Origin: Trogon surrucura
Taxonomy: Eukaryota; Chordata; Aves; Trogoniformes; Trogonidae
NCBI GenBank assembly: GCA_020746105.1
Contig: CM036633.1
Span: forward strand, 11,082,501 to 11,146,500
Length of the DNA stretch: 64,000 bases
Direction of reading: 5' to 3'
Positions 1 through 11,900 of this stretch are shown here, in pieces (within the stretch, counting starts at the first letter, position 1; each line of letters starts with the position of its first letter). The translations under genes and the position numbers were made by a program. The notes under the pieces are model-generated. The model was not told where the DNA came from and did no database searches. It saw only the letters and a program-made list of their open reading frames with translations.

Positions 1-3000
1 TGAATAATCTTCAGAGTGCTGTAAAGAGGGTGCAAGAGGGTAAGCAGCCCATTCACAGGGGGATGCGGGTCCGATGGAAAGATGTGAAGGATTTATAGCT
101 CTGTCTCATGGTGGTAGCTGTTTTCCATCGTTACAGTAAATGAGTGAGGGGGTTATGGGACAGATTCTCATCCTGTGATGATCCTTGACTCTCCACATGG
201 TTTTCTGGTGAAGGTGACACCACAAGTGGGACAATGTGCCCACACTCTGTGCTCAGAATATGCCCCTATGTTGCTGTGTATTTGTGCCTTTTTTCGGCTT
301 CTGCAGAGAAGGCAAGTAACCCTCTCGTAAGCATCGGGCTAAACTTGCTGATATCAGCTAAACAGCTTCTTCCTCTAGGAAGAGTTTTAGTAAGTAGAGA
401 AATAAAGAGGCTCATCTACGACAAATCTTACCTGACACAAACATATTTTGATCAGCGGGACACAATCTGTAACAGGCGCATCTAAATATTATGAAGAAAT
501 ACGTGGTGATCGGCTCCAAACACACGGCCTGTAATGTATACTTGCTAAATTCCTTCCATTGTGCTGTTAAATGCATCCAGCTGTCCATACGTTAAAGTTA
601 AATATACTGTACTATAAAGCTGAACTGAGAGTGGAAACTATTAAAATAAACCCAGCTATTTCCCTGTTCTCCCTCTCTCCCCCAATCAAGCGTATTTTAG
701 TTGGGGAAGGAGAAGAGTTATAACAACAGCTATTTGATGAGGTGCTTGGCGATATTAGGGGGAGAGGGGAGCACGAGCGGCAGGGAATGGGAGCAGCCCC
801 CGTCTGATGGGCAAGGAGAAGTCAGGTCACCTCAGGGTGGGCAAAGGATCCTTCTTGTGAGGAGCAAGCAAAATGCTGCCTGGATGGATCTCACGTGCAT
901 AGAAAAGATGTGTGGGAAAGGGCAGAGAGAAGGTGATGTTGTCATGGGTGACGGGGGAGGTCTTGGAGAGCCATGATCATCTATCTCATAATGGAATAAA
1001 CCATTTTTTTTTTCTTTAAAAAAGCTTTGGAGTCCATGGGTTGCAAAGCGTGTCCTAACGACTGATTTTGTTTGGTTTCTTATTTATCATTAACCGCTAT
1101 GGAAAAAGCAGAGATAAAACAGCAAGAAGAATATAAACAGGAATGATTCGCAGTTCTTATGGGCAGTGCAGGTTCATGTCTCTTGTCCTAGGATTAGAAT
1201 ACCAAACTGAAAACTCTCTTATCAAGGGGCTGGAGCAAAAGGAACTTGATAGAAAAGCAATAGTCTATGAAAAACCAACTTTTTTTCTAACTAACTTTCA
1301 CCCCACTATTCTAAGGAAGCAAGGCTCGTATTTTCTGTCTGTCTAACACACAATTTCCATTTTTTGTTTGTTTTGGCTTTTAAATCGACAAAAGACATAT
1401 CAAAGACAGCCCTTCTGCTGAAGGAAAGGTAATTACAGCTCAGTCCTTACCCGTTTTGACAGGTAACAGCCAGGGGACCTGTTGGGCCACTTGCCCAGCC
1501 AAAGAGTCAAAGGATGCAAGAGGGCTGGCTTCAGCGCAGATCAAGCCAAAAGCTGATATATTGCATCTTCTTTTGTCTGTTTTGCTTAAAGCAACGCCCA
1601 TACAGAGCAGGGAAATGTCTCCTGGTCGTTCTGTTGCTGCAGATCAGGTGAAGGTTCATATTTAAACACCTTGGCCAAACATGTGCAAATCAGTTTTGTC
1701 CTCCAGTACCTCTCAGTGAATAAAAAATGTTAAAATAAAAAGAAAAAAGGAAACTGTTTCAACACCAGTTTAGCCACACACCAGACGCTGCTCTGTGATG
1801 TGTTTGAGATTTATGTCACTGTAGTGCAATGCAAACACGCGCTGTATCGTACCTCCACAGCATGCTGGATGCAGGGAGAGTGTCAGTACTCTCAGCCAGA
1901 GCATTTACTCCTTGTTAGGGCCGGAAGGCAGGCTTCATATTGAATTTTGCAGATCAAAAAAACCCATAAAAATCAGAGGTGGGAGTGTAGTTTTGCTATA
2001 TGGAATAACTCAGAATTTTTGTTTGTTTCCTTCTGTTTTGGCCACAAAACTCCAGAGCTGTTTTTCTAAATGTGAATTCATGCCAAAAGAAACCCTGCCT
2101 ATAGATAAGATTATCCATCATGAGAACATCCATTTCAACTGCTATTTTCGTGTCATAAACAGACCACGGTTGAAGACAACGGTCTTCACTTTGGAGGAGG
2201 ATGAAAATAATGTCTGCGTTGTCTGTTGGTAGGACAAGAAGCGGTAGGTTTGAGACTCGTCAAGCGAGATTTAGATGAAACACTTAAGAGCGAGAACCGA
2301 GTGCCTCATACAGGGCAGTCGGGTTCAACTCTTTGCTGGTTCTTCACGCACGGAGCGCATGTGATCCAGTTTCCTGCTCTGTTGATGTCTATCAACAGCA
2401 AGGTGGTTTTCCAGTACTGTTAAGTAATCCACTTAGTCCCCAATTATTTAATGGTGTGCGACTATCTGGTTGCTGTTTGTCCTCTTGACAGCTCAGGCAG
2501 CAGCGATACAACATATCTGAACCCTTAGGTATGTCTGCATGGAGGCTCGCTATGGAATACTGCAAAGGTCAGGGCCTCTCAGGGTGTCAGTGACAAAGAG
2601 GAGAGCGTGGAGAAACTTTCTGGGGTGAGGAGAGTGGTGGATAAATCAGCTGCCTGTATGGATGAACATACGGGCACGGAAAGCAGCTCGGCTGCTGAGA
2701 TTTTGCCAAAAAGGAAGGGAAGGTGGAGGGAGATGTTTCTGATACGAGACGTCCAGCTTATATCATTGGCACTTTGCTCTGGCATTTTTTAAAATAGATG
2801 TCCCTCTGTCACACTTACGCATCTGGGATGCACAGGAATAGCAAAATCAAGTCATGTTAAAATGTCCTAGGATGACACCAGCAATAGCTTTCGTTGCTTC
2901 GATGGCCTCAAATCCTTCTCTGATGTCATATACTTGGGAGTGCAATGCGCTATTTGCCAAGTGTCAGCTTTCAGGAGTATTTGGTATCAGCCTGCAACTA

Positions 3001-4329
3001 TCAAAAGGCAAATCAAAGGTGAACCAGAGTAATCTGTGCAGTGGAGAGTGTAAATGTGTAAGATAAGAGGGTTTTGATGCCAATCCAAGTGGCTTCCTCT
3101 CTCTCCTTCCTCCCTGGTTAAGAGAGGAAAAAAAAAAATCTTTTCAAAAGTCATTTCTATTGCTATATGGTAATCAGCTCTAATTTTTCTTTCTCTTGCC
3201 CACTGTTTCCCCTGCATGCTTTATTTGATTTTTTTACAATAGCAGAGATCTTTGTTTCAAAAATAAACAAATGCACTTTGCACTTCCACAGCTGGTTTGG
3301 ATCCAATGACTTCCAACAGCTTCAGGGACAGGCTTTCAGCACCTTAGAGAGACGAGGAACGCACTCTTTTATAGCCTGAGACTCCTCTGCCTTAGGGGAA
3401 CTAGCACAACCTTCCACCCTGGGCAGCCACTTACACCTCTGAACACAGAATTCAACTTCCTGGCTTTGAAGGATTTTGCTCTCTGCTTGCACGGCAGCAC
3501 CGATGAGTGGGGAACCAAGTCTTTTGGGGTGCAGAGACATGAAATTATGTGCCCTGATGGTGCAACCACTCAGCAGCAGCCTGGAGAGCCCCTCACAGCC
3601 CCTCTCTCTGCTGTCCCTGCCACGCAACATCCCCTTTTCACTTCCTACTCATCCACACTGGATGTAGGAAGAACAAAACAGTGCCCATGCCATCTGTGTC
3701 AGGCTGGCGCTTTCAGAGGTGTATGAAGCAGTTTGGTGACTGATTCCAACTGAAAATAAGTTGCAAATGGACATTTAATGCTCTCTGGCTCTGCTGACAG
3801 CCTCATCTCTTGCTGGGTTAATGGCCTTAGATTCTTCACCTTCCCATGCCTGACACAATTGTTTTATAAAAAGTTGCGTAGCCCACCCCATGACAATCTT
3901 TCACCAGCTTCAAAATCCTTTTTGGTTCAGCTCTTTCAGCATTTGCTAGACTTAAGTAATTTGACAGAGTGAGGATTGTTGGCCTTTGCTCAGCCAGTAG
4001 GTAAATAAAAGCCCAGCTCCCTTTTCTTCTGCTAAGAGTAAAATGATGTATTGACAAAGGGCACGTTGCATATTCACCTCCATTCATCCCTCCTCTTACT
4101 CATTTCCGTCAAAACATGAGGATGTCTCCATCCAATTACCTCTGCTGGGAACACGACCTGTCGAGAGGTGTGCGGTTATGCGCAGGGCACAACTCGGCGT
4201 GAGAAGTGGCAGGCGAACCATGCGCCACTCCCACCAAACTCACGAGTGTTTTCAGAAAGGCACATAATGAAGAAAGCACTGGCTTTTCCCAGGCCTGCCA
4301 CTGTCTTTCGGATGACCTTGGAACAAACA
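1..4329. other. non-coding, no gene recognised
   Basis: I recognise no gene, RNA or mobile element here. The longest open frames are about 60-110 codons with no family resemblance, as expected by chance at this length. The only structure is short A/T runs (for example near 1005-1022 and 1720-1750). The sequence is mostly unique-looking and moderately AT-rich, consistent with the flank of a gene desert. Confidence 0.6.
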
Positions 4330-4381
4330 TATTCCTATCCTATTCCTATTCCTATTCTGATTCCTATTCCTATCCCTATTC
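4330..4381. repeat. degenerate (CCTATT)n microsatellite
   Basis: About nine imperfect copies of a six-base unit CCTATT, with single-base changes such as TCTGATT, are visible in direct repeat. It is short and interrupted, so it is probably old and fairly stable. Confidence 0.85.
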
Positions 4382-7300
4382 AAATATCTGCACACTTTGT
4401 TTCTGTTCCTGTTCCCTCAATTGCATAATTCCTAATTTATGGGGTGAATCACTGCAATTTAAAAAAACAACATGAAGATAGAGGCAAAGCTGCAGGGTGA
4501 TACTTGCAGATGGCTGTAGCAAAGCCCTGCAGATTTTGTGCCCATCTGTAACCAAACACTTTCAGACTAGATTTCGGGGGAGCCCATGTGATGGCCTGAG
4601 ATACCTCATGTCCACCCTGCTGAACTCTTTGGCTGACAGGGACGGGTTTCTTGCAAGATGTTGTTTTGTCATTTGTGTTGGTTTCTTGCTGTGTTTTTTT
4701 TCTCTCAGTCTATCTTATGATGCCTTGCTGGAGGTCACCATTTGTAAGGAGATGAAATCTCTGATGTACTTAACTCTGCAGGCAGACCGCCGCTGCCTAC
4801 TGACAAAGCATTTCTAGGGAAGATTAAGGTTTTGCTACTCTTTAATTAGGGAACCAGGGAGAATTAGAGGCGTGACTGCATCCAGGAGCTTTGTAAGGGA
4901 GCCCTCCCTTGTCTCTAACTCAGGAGTCATTTCACAGGATTTTCACCTGAATGTAAACTCAGAAGTTAGTCCCAAAACAGCAATTAAAGATCTGTTAATG
5001 GCAGCAGATAAACTGAGGGATAAAGAGATCTGTACGAGCTGTTTTTCCTGGATTGGGACTATCCAGAGAGAACTTTCTCCCTCCATAAACATTTATCTTG
5101 CACTCCAGACCTGCTAGTCATCTCCCCAGCTGGTGCTAAGCTGATTTGCTGCCCTGACTTCATCACTGCTACACTGAGGGCCACCAGCATGGGACGAGGC
5201 TCTTAGTAGAGCACATGCAGTAGCTGATGTGTTCTGGAGTATTCAAATGCTCTAAGCAACTAGAAAACATATGGCTTTATATCTGTCTAGTGACTGAATT
5301 TCAAACCTATTTGTATCCCACATAAAGTCACTCTTCTGTCTTCTAAATAGTAAGTCACCTCTGCAAAGCCCTATTCTTGCTCCACATGAGGAGATCAAGA
5401 GGGAAGGAAGGAAAATGTTGCCACTTTGGAGAAAAAAAAAATCCCAAACTGATTCAATTGGCCAGGCTACACATTCTTGCTCTCCACCTACACAAGTCGC
5501 CTGCCCTTGATGGATTGATTTTATTTCTCTATTTATTTTGAGTGCTACTAAAAGAAATGCTGTCACTGGGAAGTTAGTCATTAACAGCCAAGTGTCTCCC
5601 AGACAAGACAGAGATGCTACAGCCTCTCTGAAGTTTGCATGTCATTATGGAAGGATGTTGTGATGTGACAGACACAGGGATTTAAGACAGATCTTTTCCT
5701 TGCCCAGGGTCCCCTCTGCTTCTGCAGTGTTTATATGGGATCACTGAGCTATATCAGGCATTCAGTATCAAATGCATGAAGTACTATCCACATGCATCAC
5801 CCGTCAAGAAAGATTAACTTTTCGCTGCACAGCAGCACAGAAATACTCCCAGGGCAAAGAAGGGCTGCCCAGATAGAAATCTTTCTCCTGCTTCCCTTCA
5901 TTCCTCTCATTAGAACTGTAGGTGGCTGATGGAAATGGCTTACCTAGCTCAGAGATGAACAGCCAAGAGCTAATTTGCTGCAGGAATTGACTTTGTTGCG
6001 GTTCTGGATAGAACAGTGATTTGACAGCACCTTAAAAGTGCTTAAACCGCTTTGCTGAATCAAGTCTTAGTCCAGAATTAGATTAAAAACATAACTGATC
6101 TGGAATTTAATGCCAGTTATTTTGTACTGTAACTGCCCTTGAACACACAAGCAAAATATCCCATCTCTTTGCCCTCTAGATTCTTGTCAGAGCTGGTCAC
6201 AACCTCATGATCTGAATTTCCTTTGGGACCTCAACTTCACCTGTAATCAGGTTCACCAGTGTGATTCTTGAGGATAAAAGCCGGTTAGTTCCAGGTTCAC
6301 AGAGCAGGGTTTGGCATCCATGCCCATGTCCACAGGGAGATCAGGAGGTTCAGGTCTCCCCCAGGTGATACAGGGAGACCTCCTGACCTCACTGTGTCCC
6401 ACATCACCCCTCCCCTCCTCCACTACCACACCTGGAGTGTTTAATGGGGTGGCTCAGGCAGGGCTGGTGTGAAGAGCTTCCCGTGTTTCTTCTGCTGGGC
6501 TCTCACCCCGGAGCAGAACATAAGTCCTCACTCAACAGCAATTTTTCTTTCCCTTCTGTGTTTAAACAGCAGAGGAAGACATTCAGGTCAGCATCGCTGC
6601 TCTGCTCACCGGGCAGGCCTCATGTGGTGTTACACCAGGCAGCACACGGCCGCCTTCTTTTAAACAAGTGAGCCAGTACCCATGAAGTAAAAGCACCTAG
6701 AACAGTGTGGACAGAACAGATTGGCATAGCTGACCGTCGAGAGTGCTCCTGGAGAAACCAGCGGCATCCTCTTCAGAAACACAAGCCAGGCTTGCAGCAG
6801 CATCGAAGCAAGGAGAGCCAGTGCTGGCTCCAGCTCTGGCTGAGAAGTGACGTGGCTTTAGTGGTGTGCAAAGAAATGGTTACTGAGGTCTCCATGGCTT
6901 CAGTGGATGTGAATAAAGAGAAACCATTCCCAGTGCAAAGCTACTTCGCTGTCTCTGTGGCCACATTTCTCAGAGGAGACAAGTAACGCGCTCAGGGATG
7001 TTTTTCTCAGCACAAGATACATGGCTATACCTCATGTGTATCTCATCTAATTGCAGCATGTCAATGAAATTAAACCTAAATGAATAACCAATAATCAATA
7101 ACAGAATGCACTAATATTATGTTCCATAGACCTAGCACCCCTATTTTACATCTTGTTTTCATTTTTCAGTACCATTTTCATACACAGAACACACAAGTAG
7201 AATAACTAACATCACTTTAAAACTCTAGCAACATTAATAAATCTCATTTTGGTGATATTTTAGTGACGATTCACTACAACTAGCCATTAAAACAATTTAA

Positions 7301-9330
7301 CATGTGGCATTTCAGAGCAGAGTTAAAAACCAAGAGACCCAAGTTCAAAGACTGAGTTGTTGCTGAACTGCTGGTTCCACAATTAGTGCGTTTCTTTCCA
7401 CAAGCAATGCTTGGTAGGGACAATTTTCCAAAGAGAAGAAAAAGCATTTTGCACTGACAGAAGGTGCAGAGGGAGAGAAGGAGGCAGGGAAAGTTCGCTG
7501 TTTGATACCCTTAATCCTATTATCTGTAGAAGCACCACAAACCGGGAGTGCAAGAGCTGCTGAAACAGGAACAGAAGAAAAGACTGGATTTTCTTCATGC
7601 CTTCCCTCAAAAATTAACCCAATCTTTTTTTCTGTGTTACTGTGCCAAGACCTGCTTACACAGAGAACACGGATTGCCTGACAGTGATGACAAGCTTAGA
7701 TACATCACCCGTGTGCAGTAGAGATGGGTGCACAAAACTTTGCTCCCAGTCTCCAAAGAGATTGACAACCACCAGACACCAGGACAACTATGCAGACAAT
7801 GGGTCTAGATCATGCTTTTTCTGTAGTTTGCATCTGGAATTTATTTTTTTCAGAATAATTCCATACTTACCGCAAGGTCCAGTGTTCAGCTTCGGGAACC
7901 TGGAACATCTTGGCCCTAAATGCTATTTTTGCACTTTATAGAGCATTAACCCTTTTGTACTTCACCTCAGGTAGAATAAGTTTCTCAGACATGATCGCAA
8001 ACTGTTGCTACAAATATAATGTTAACAGATAAAAAGCATTTGGAAGGGCATTTTTTACTACATTTGTAATTCTAGACCAACACTTCTGGTACACCAAGTC
8101 CTCCTTCCTGCAACACGAAGGCTCGCTGTAAGACACTAACAAGCAATATCAAAGTACCTACGTTCTGGATGTGAACACAGAAATAATGTAAAAAGCTTCT
8201 TTGCTTCAGCCACATAGAAACATCCCCCACCAAAAAAACCCCACAAACCTACCACCAAACTTGACTCATTTTTTTTTAAAGAAAAAGGTAATTTTTCACA
8301 TTTTAATAGCTTTCATTCCATGTCTTAATAAATGCATGTTTGTTGATTTGTGTAAGCATGTTGTAGGATTCTGCAAATGAATGTAATCTGCAACAAGGGG
8401 ATAGCTAACCACTAGCTAACACTTTTGAATAATGAATCCCTACTGTATCAGATGGACGCTATTCATAATAATTCCTTGCTTTTCTCATTTTGTCGTGTAC
8501 AGTAGCGATTAATCAATTTGCAGTGTTATGTCACCCGCAACAAATTGCTAGCACCAAGACAAATTTATTGCTTTATGATAAAAGAACTTGTTTAGGTAGA
8601 AATAAATTAAATTTGGGGGTTGTTATTTGAGTTTGATGTTTACATATATGACCCATGCCGCACAGGCCAGCAGAGGTAAGGGTATCCAATTATTACACCG
8701 GTGTTTTGAGGATAGTTCAAAGAGATGCAAAAGCAAATGGTATGTTTGTACAGCTAACTAGTCCTTGAAGAAAGCAAGTCCTCCTGGGAACTCTCTGTGC
8801 CATGAAAGAGGCTCTTCAGAAGAATTTGGAGGGATTATCAGGAAACAGAGTTGTGCATTCAGTGTTTCTTCCATTTTAAGATGGTTTGATGCAATTTTTT
8901 CTGGGGGATCTAGAGGAGAAGCATCTCCCAAGGGCCCCGACGAGTGATATTTTCACGGCTCTTCTTCTGAGAATTGTGTCGCTTCGTGGAAAGAGCCAGA
9001 GCAGAAGTAGCTTTGCAGGGAAGAGACAGGGAGAGCTGTCTGCCAGGCTGCCTGCTGCCCTGCTACCTCTCCCTGCAGATGATGCGAACGTGTCTGATGA
9101 GCCGCCCAGCCAGGAGCAGATCGGTTTGGCGCTGGAAACCAGCTGCTGCTTGGCTGCCCTGGCTCCTGCTGCTGGGCACAGCCTTGGGCGCTGCTCCCCA
9201 TAGCGCTCGACAGTGATGCCCAGCAAAGACTGATTAACTTTTGGGAATGCTTAATTTGCTGCCTTTATTTTATTTTCTTTTCAGGGTCCTTCCGCCTTTG
9301 ACAGAGTCCAATTTCATGTTAGCTGCTCTT
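4382..9330. other. non-coding, AT-rich blocks
   Basis: No gene is recognised. Two stretches, about 7020-7340 and 8280-8640, are AT-rich, non-repetitive and free of simple repeats, and could be conserved non-coding elements, but this is only an impression. A short repeat remnant sits at 6030-6070. A locally GC-rich patch at 8950-9200 has overlapping open frames on both strands (about 80-116 codons), none of which resembles a known protein. A splice-acceptor-like pyrimidine tract ending in CAG lies at about 9270-9284, but the DNA after it carries stops in the frame of the guanylate-kinase-like segment that follows. Confidence 0.5.
6030..6070. repeat. short remnant of an old sauropsid interspersed repeat
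   Basis: The segment with 'GTGCTTAAA' followed by 'GCTTTGCTGAATCA' matches, from memory, one arm of a palindromic interspersed repeat common in reptile and bird genomes ('...cttaagtgctttgctgaatc...'). Only about 40 bases are recognisable, so family and orientation are uncertain. Confidence 0.4.
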
Positions 9331-9337
9331 CCATAAA

Positions 9338-9609
9338 GGTAAAGGTGCGGTGCAGGCTGTTCAGGCCCAGAACCAGATCTGCGTCCTCGACATTGACATC
9401 CAGGGTGTGAAGAACATCAAGAAGACAGACCTGAACCCCATCTACATCTCCGTGCAGCCTCCGTCCTTAGACATCTTGGAAAAAAGATTACGTGATCGAA
9501 AGACCGAGACAGAAGAAAGTTTACGGAAGCGTTTGACTGCAGCCCGTGTAGATTTGGAACTTAGTAAAGAACCTGGCCTCTTTGACTTGGTCATCATTAA
9601 CGACCAAGT
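9338..9609 (+). pseudogene. guanylate kinase (GUK1-like) fragment
   Basis: Roughly 90 codons read uninterrupted as the central and C-terminal part of a vertebrate guanylate kinase, which phosphorylates GMP/dGMP to GDP/dGDP with ATP in the cytosol. Recognisable blocks in order are [23 protein letters not shown] (the core strand of the kinase fold), [10 protein letters not shown], the lid-region [11 protein letters not shown], and [13 protein letters not shown]. The N-terminal P-loop and GMP-binding region (about the first 80 residues of a family member of about 200) and the last 20 or so residues are absent, so it cannot encode an active enzyme by itself. Homology stops at CAA|GTAAAT, which resembles a 5' splice site, after which the frame runs into unrelated codons and a stop at 9664. 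Upstream, an in-frame TAG lies at 9320-9322. It is most likely a partial duplicate or retrocopy; it could instead be one or more exons of a gene lying mostly elsewhere. Family assignment is firm; status is open. Confidence 0.75.
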
Positions 9610-9664
9610 AAATCTTACTTTTCCTCATACCTTCTCCTTCCCACTGCTGCAGAAATCACTTTGA

Positions 9665-9976
9665 CTCTTTCTCCCTGGGTTAAATGCTGCTGTTACTTCT
9701 CTTTCTTTGCTTATTTCTTCCACTCTTTTTCTCATTTCTTGTATTCCTGACCAGGCATTTTCTGTAGCTCTGGATAATACCTCTCCCTTCCCTGCTACTC
9801 CCTGCTAATGTCCTTGTCAGCCTTCTCCTGAATCATTGCTGCACCATCCCAAAAGATGCTTAACTGAGACTATTCCTTGCTGGAACCACAAGACAGAAAA
9901 CCCAATGTGTCAAACTGTTCCCGGCCCTCTATACACACTCCAGTTGGTCAAGGTGACCTCAAAATCTTGAGAAAAT
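9665..9976. other. non-coding spacer
   Basis: About 310 bases of pyrimidine-leaning sequence separate the guanylate kinase fragment from the pentanucleotide array. No gene, missing guanylate kinase C-terminus or mobile element is visible. Confidence 0.6.
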
Positions 9977-10218
9977 GGGGAGAGGAGAGGAGAGAGGAGA
10001 GGAGAGGAGAGGAGAGGAGAGGAGAGGAGAGGAGAGGAGAGGAGAGGAGAGGAGAGGAGAGGAGAGGAGAGGAGAGGAGAGGAGAGGAGAGGAGAGGAGA
10101 GGAGAGGAGAGGAGAGGAGAGGAGAGGAGAGGAGAGGAGAGGAGAGGAGAGGAGAGGAGAGGAGAGGAGAGGAGAGGAGAGGAGAGGAGAGGAGAGGAGA
10201 GGAGAGGAGAGGAGAGGA
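9977..10218. repeat. (GGAGA)n / (TCTCC)n pentanucleotide array, about 48 units
   Basis: About 240 bases of nearly pure GGAGA direct repeat, with one irregular longer unit near the left end and a break to GGAAAGGG at the right end. One strand is all purine, the other all pyrimidine. The repeat opens long artificial reading frames on both strands (Glu/Arg/Gly and Leu/Ser runs), which are not genes. Length is likely polymorphic and may be misassembled. Confidence 0.97.
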
Positions 10219-11589
10219 AAGGGACGCTCGGTGTCTGGATGCAGAGCCCCTTCTCTGGGGGTGCAGGCAAACCTCACAGAGAGCTGTGCTCAGAAAGGAA
10301 TAAACTTCATCAAGTGTTTGTAGGGCTGTGAGGTGACGACTGCTCATTTGCTGAAATTCCCTCTGTCCTTTGTCTGAGGCGTGCAACCCTGCATTTGTCT
10401 TGGAGAGAGCATCCACACAGTTCCGACATGAGTGTGGACAACACCTAAAAATACTTCTAAAATTGAGGTCAGAGCCTTTCATTAAATCCAAGTTGCACCG
10501 GATTCTGAGAGTTCCTCCAGGTTTTTGCCAGTGTAACTAGTCTCAAAGGGTTCTAATGTTAGTCAATGACAGCACAGTAATGATCTATTAATTAGCCAGT
10601 TTCTATCAACACCTGCAGTGCAGTTTTATTACCCATGACGGCAGCCAGCTTCGATAGCAATCTGCCCTCGGAGTCAGGTGGGGGAGTTTTCATGTTTGTT
10701 GAATAGTCCTCATCTCCGACAATATCTGATGAAATCAAAGCTGTTTCATAAAGCTTTCTCACCATTAAATATTCCTGAATCAGTGATTAAAAAAAAAAAA
10801 GAGAGAGATAAAGAAACATTCCAAATAATGCCATTTTTTGTATCTTATTCCAGCAGCTCATTTCAGGCATGCCACTAAAAGCTTAAAAACCACTGACATT
10901 GCTTACCCCCAAGTCAAATCCTGCACAAAGAAAGGGCCTTCAGCACAAGCCAAATGGAAAAAAGGAATTAGAAGGATGTTACTCATTCATTACTGCCACT
11001 TTAATCACTTAGAGGTCCAATTAAGTATAAATCATTAGTATTAAGTTACTTTATCCAGGAGTCTTTATAACACACATGACTGGATTTGGAGGGCTCTCGG
11101 CGGCGAGAGCTGGAAAAGGCAGCAAGACGTTGGGTTTCCCCCCTCCCTTTCCCTTTCCCCCTTGCTCTGAAATTGATAAATGAAGGCTGCATTCTAGGTG
11201 CAGCAGTAATTTCTGTAGTGCAGTCAAGTGCTAGGTCCCTTGTCTCCTCCGAGCAATGAGGCCACCGTCCCCTCTAATGCCTCAGCCTTCCCCTGGGCTG
11301 CCGAAAGGCCGCACCAGAACGAGGCGCAGTTTCATTTCCATGCGCAAATCCCCAGCGCAGGAACCCTTTATTCATTAACAGATCTGTCCTTTCCCGAAGC
11401 CAGGAGAGAAAGCGGCTTTCAGCCCTTTCCTGGTCTCTGACCGGCGTTACTGCCCAGATCCCTCCCGAGGAGCGAAGTGGCTTCGTGGCCGTGTTAAAGA
11501 CGTGATGCAACAGCATCCTCTACGACGCCTTCCTTCTCCCGACCTTTTCCCTCCCTTCTTCCCAGGGATAGCATTTCCCCAGAGGCCTA

Positions 11590-11900
11590 GATCACTGTCT
11601 GGGAAGCATATTTCCTTCTAATCGGTTTTACAGCTCTTTTAAAGTAATATGTCAGATCATTTTCTCCATATACATAGTTAATGAAAGTAACCCTACAAAT
11701 TCATTTTAAATAGATGGAAGTTGTTATAACCCTGATCTGGAATTTATTACATTCATTACAATCTTGCTGAAGTAGGTAATGTAATGGACTATTACTTTTA
11801 TTATCTTTTTAATCCCTCAAAATTATTAGGAACTGACTAATATTTGGCATCACCCTGTTAATGTTTAAACAGAAATTGATATCTTCATTCATCTAATAAA
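11590..11900. promoter_or_regulatory. candidate conserved non-coding element
   Basis: About 300 bases of AT-rich, non-repetitive sequence with many TAAT/ATTA homeodomain-type cores, no CpG and no long open frame. It contrasts with the GC-rich sequence at 11090-11570 just before it. This texture is typical of developmental enhancers, but no alignment was available and the assignment is inference. Confidence 0.3.

Noticed and set aside
8886-9226. Overlapping 105- and 116-codon frames just upstream of the guanylate kinase fragment, considered as its missing N-terminal half
   Set aside because: Neither contains a P-loop or any guanylate kinase block, and both reflect local GC-richness.
9270-9322. 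Possible exon start for the guanylate kinase segment after a pyrimidine-rich acceptor at 9284
   Set aside because: An exon from 9285 would carry a stop (TAG at 9320) in the guanylate kinase frame, and its codons do not match the family.
9877-10491. Open frames of 103-193 codons on both strands over the pentanucleotide array
   Set aside because: A five-base repeat without a stop in any frame is open by construction. The peptides are pure repeat.
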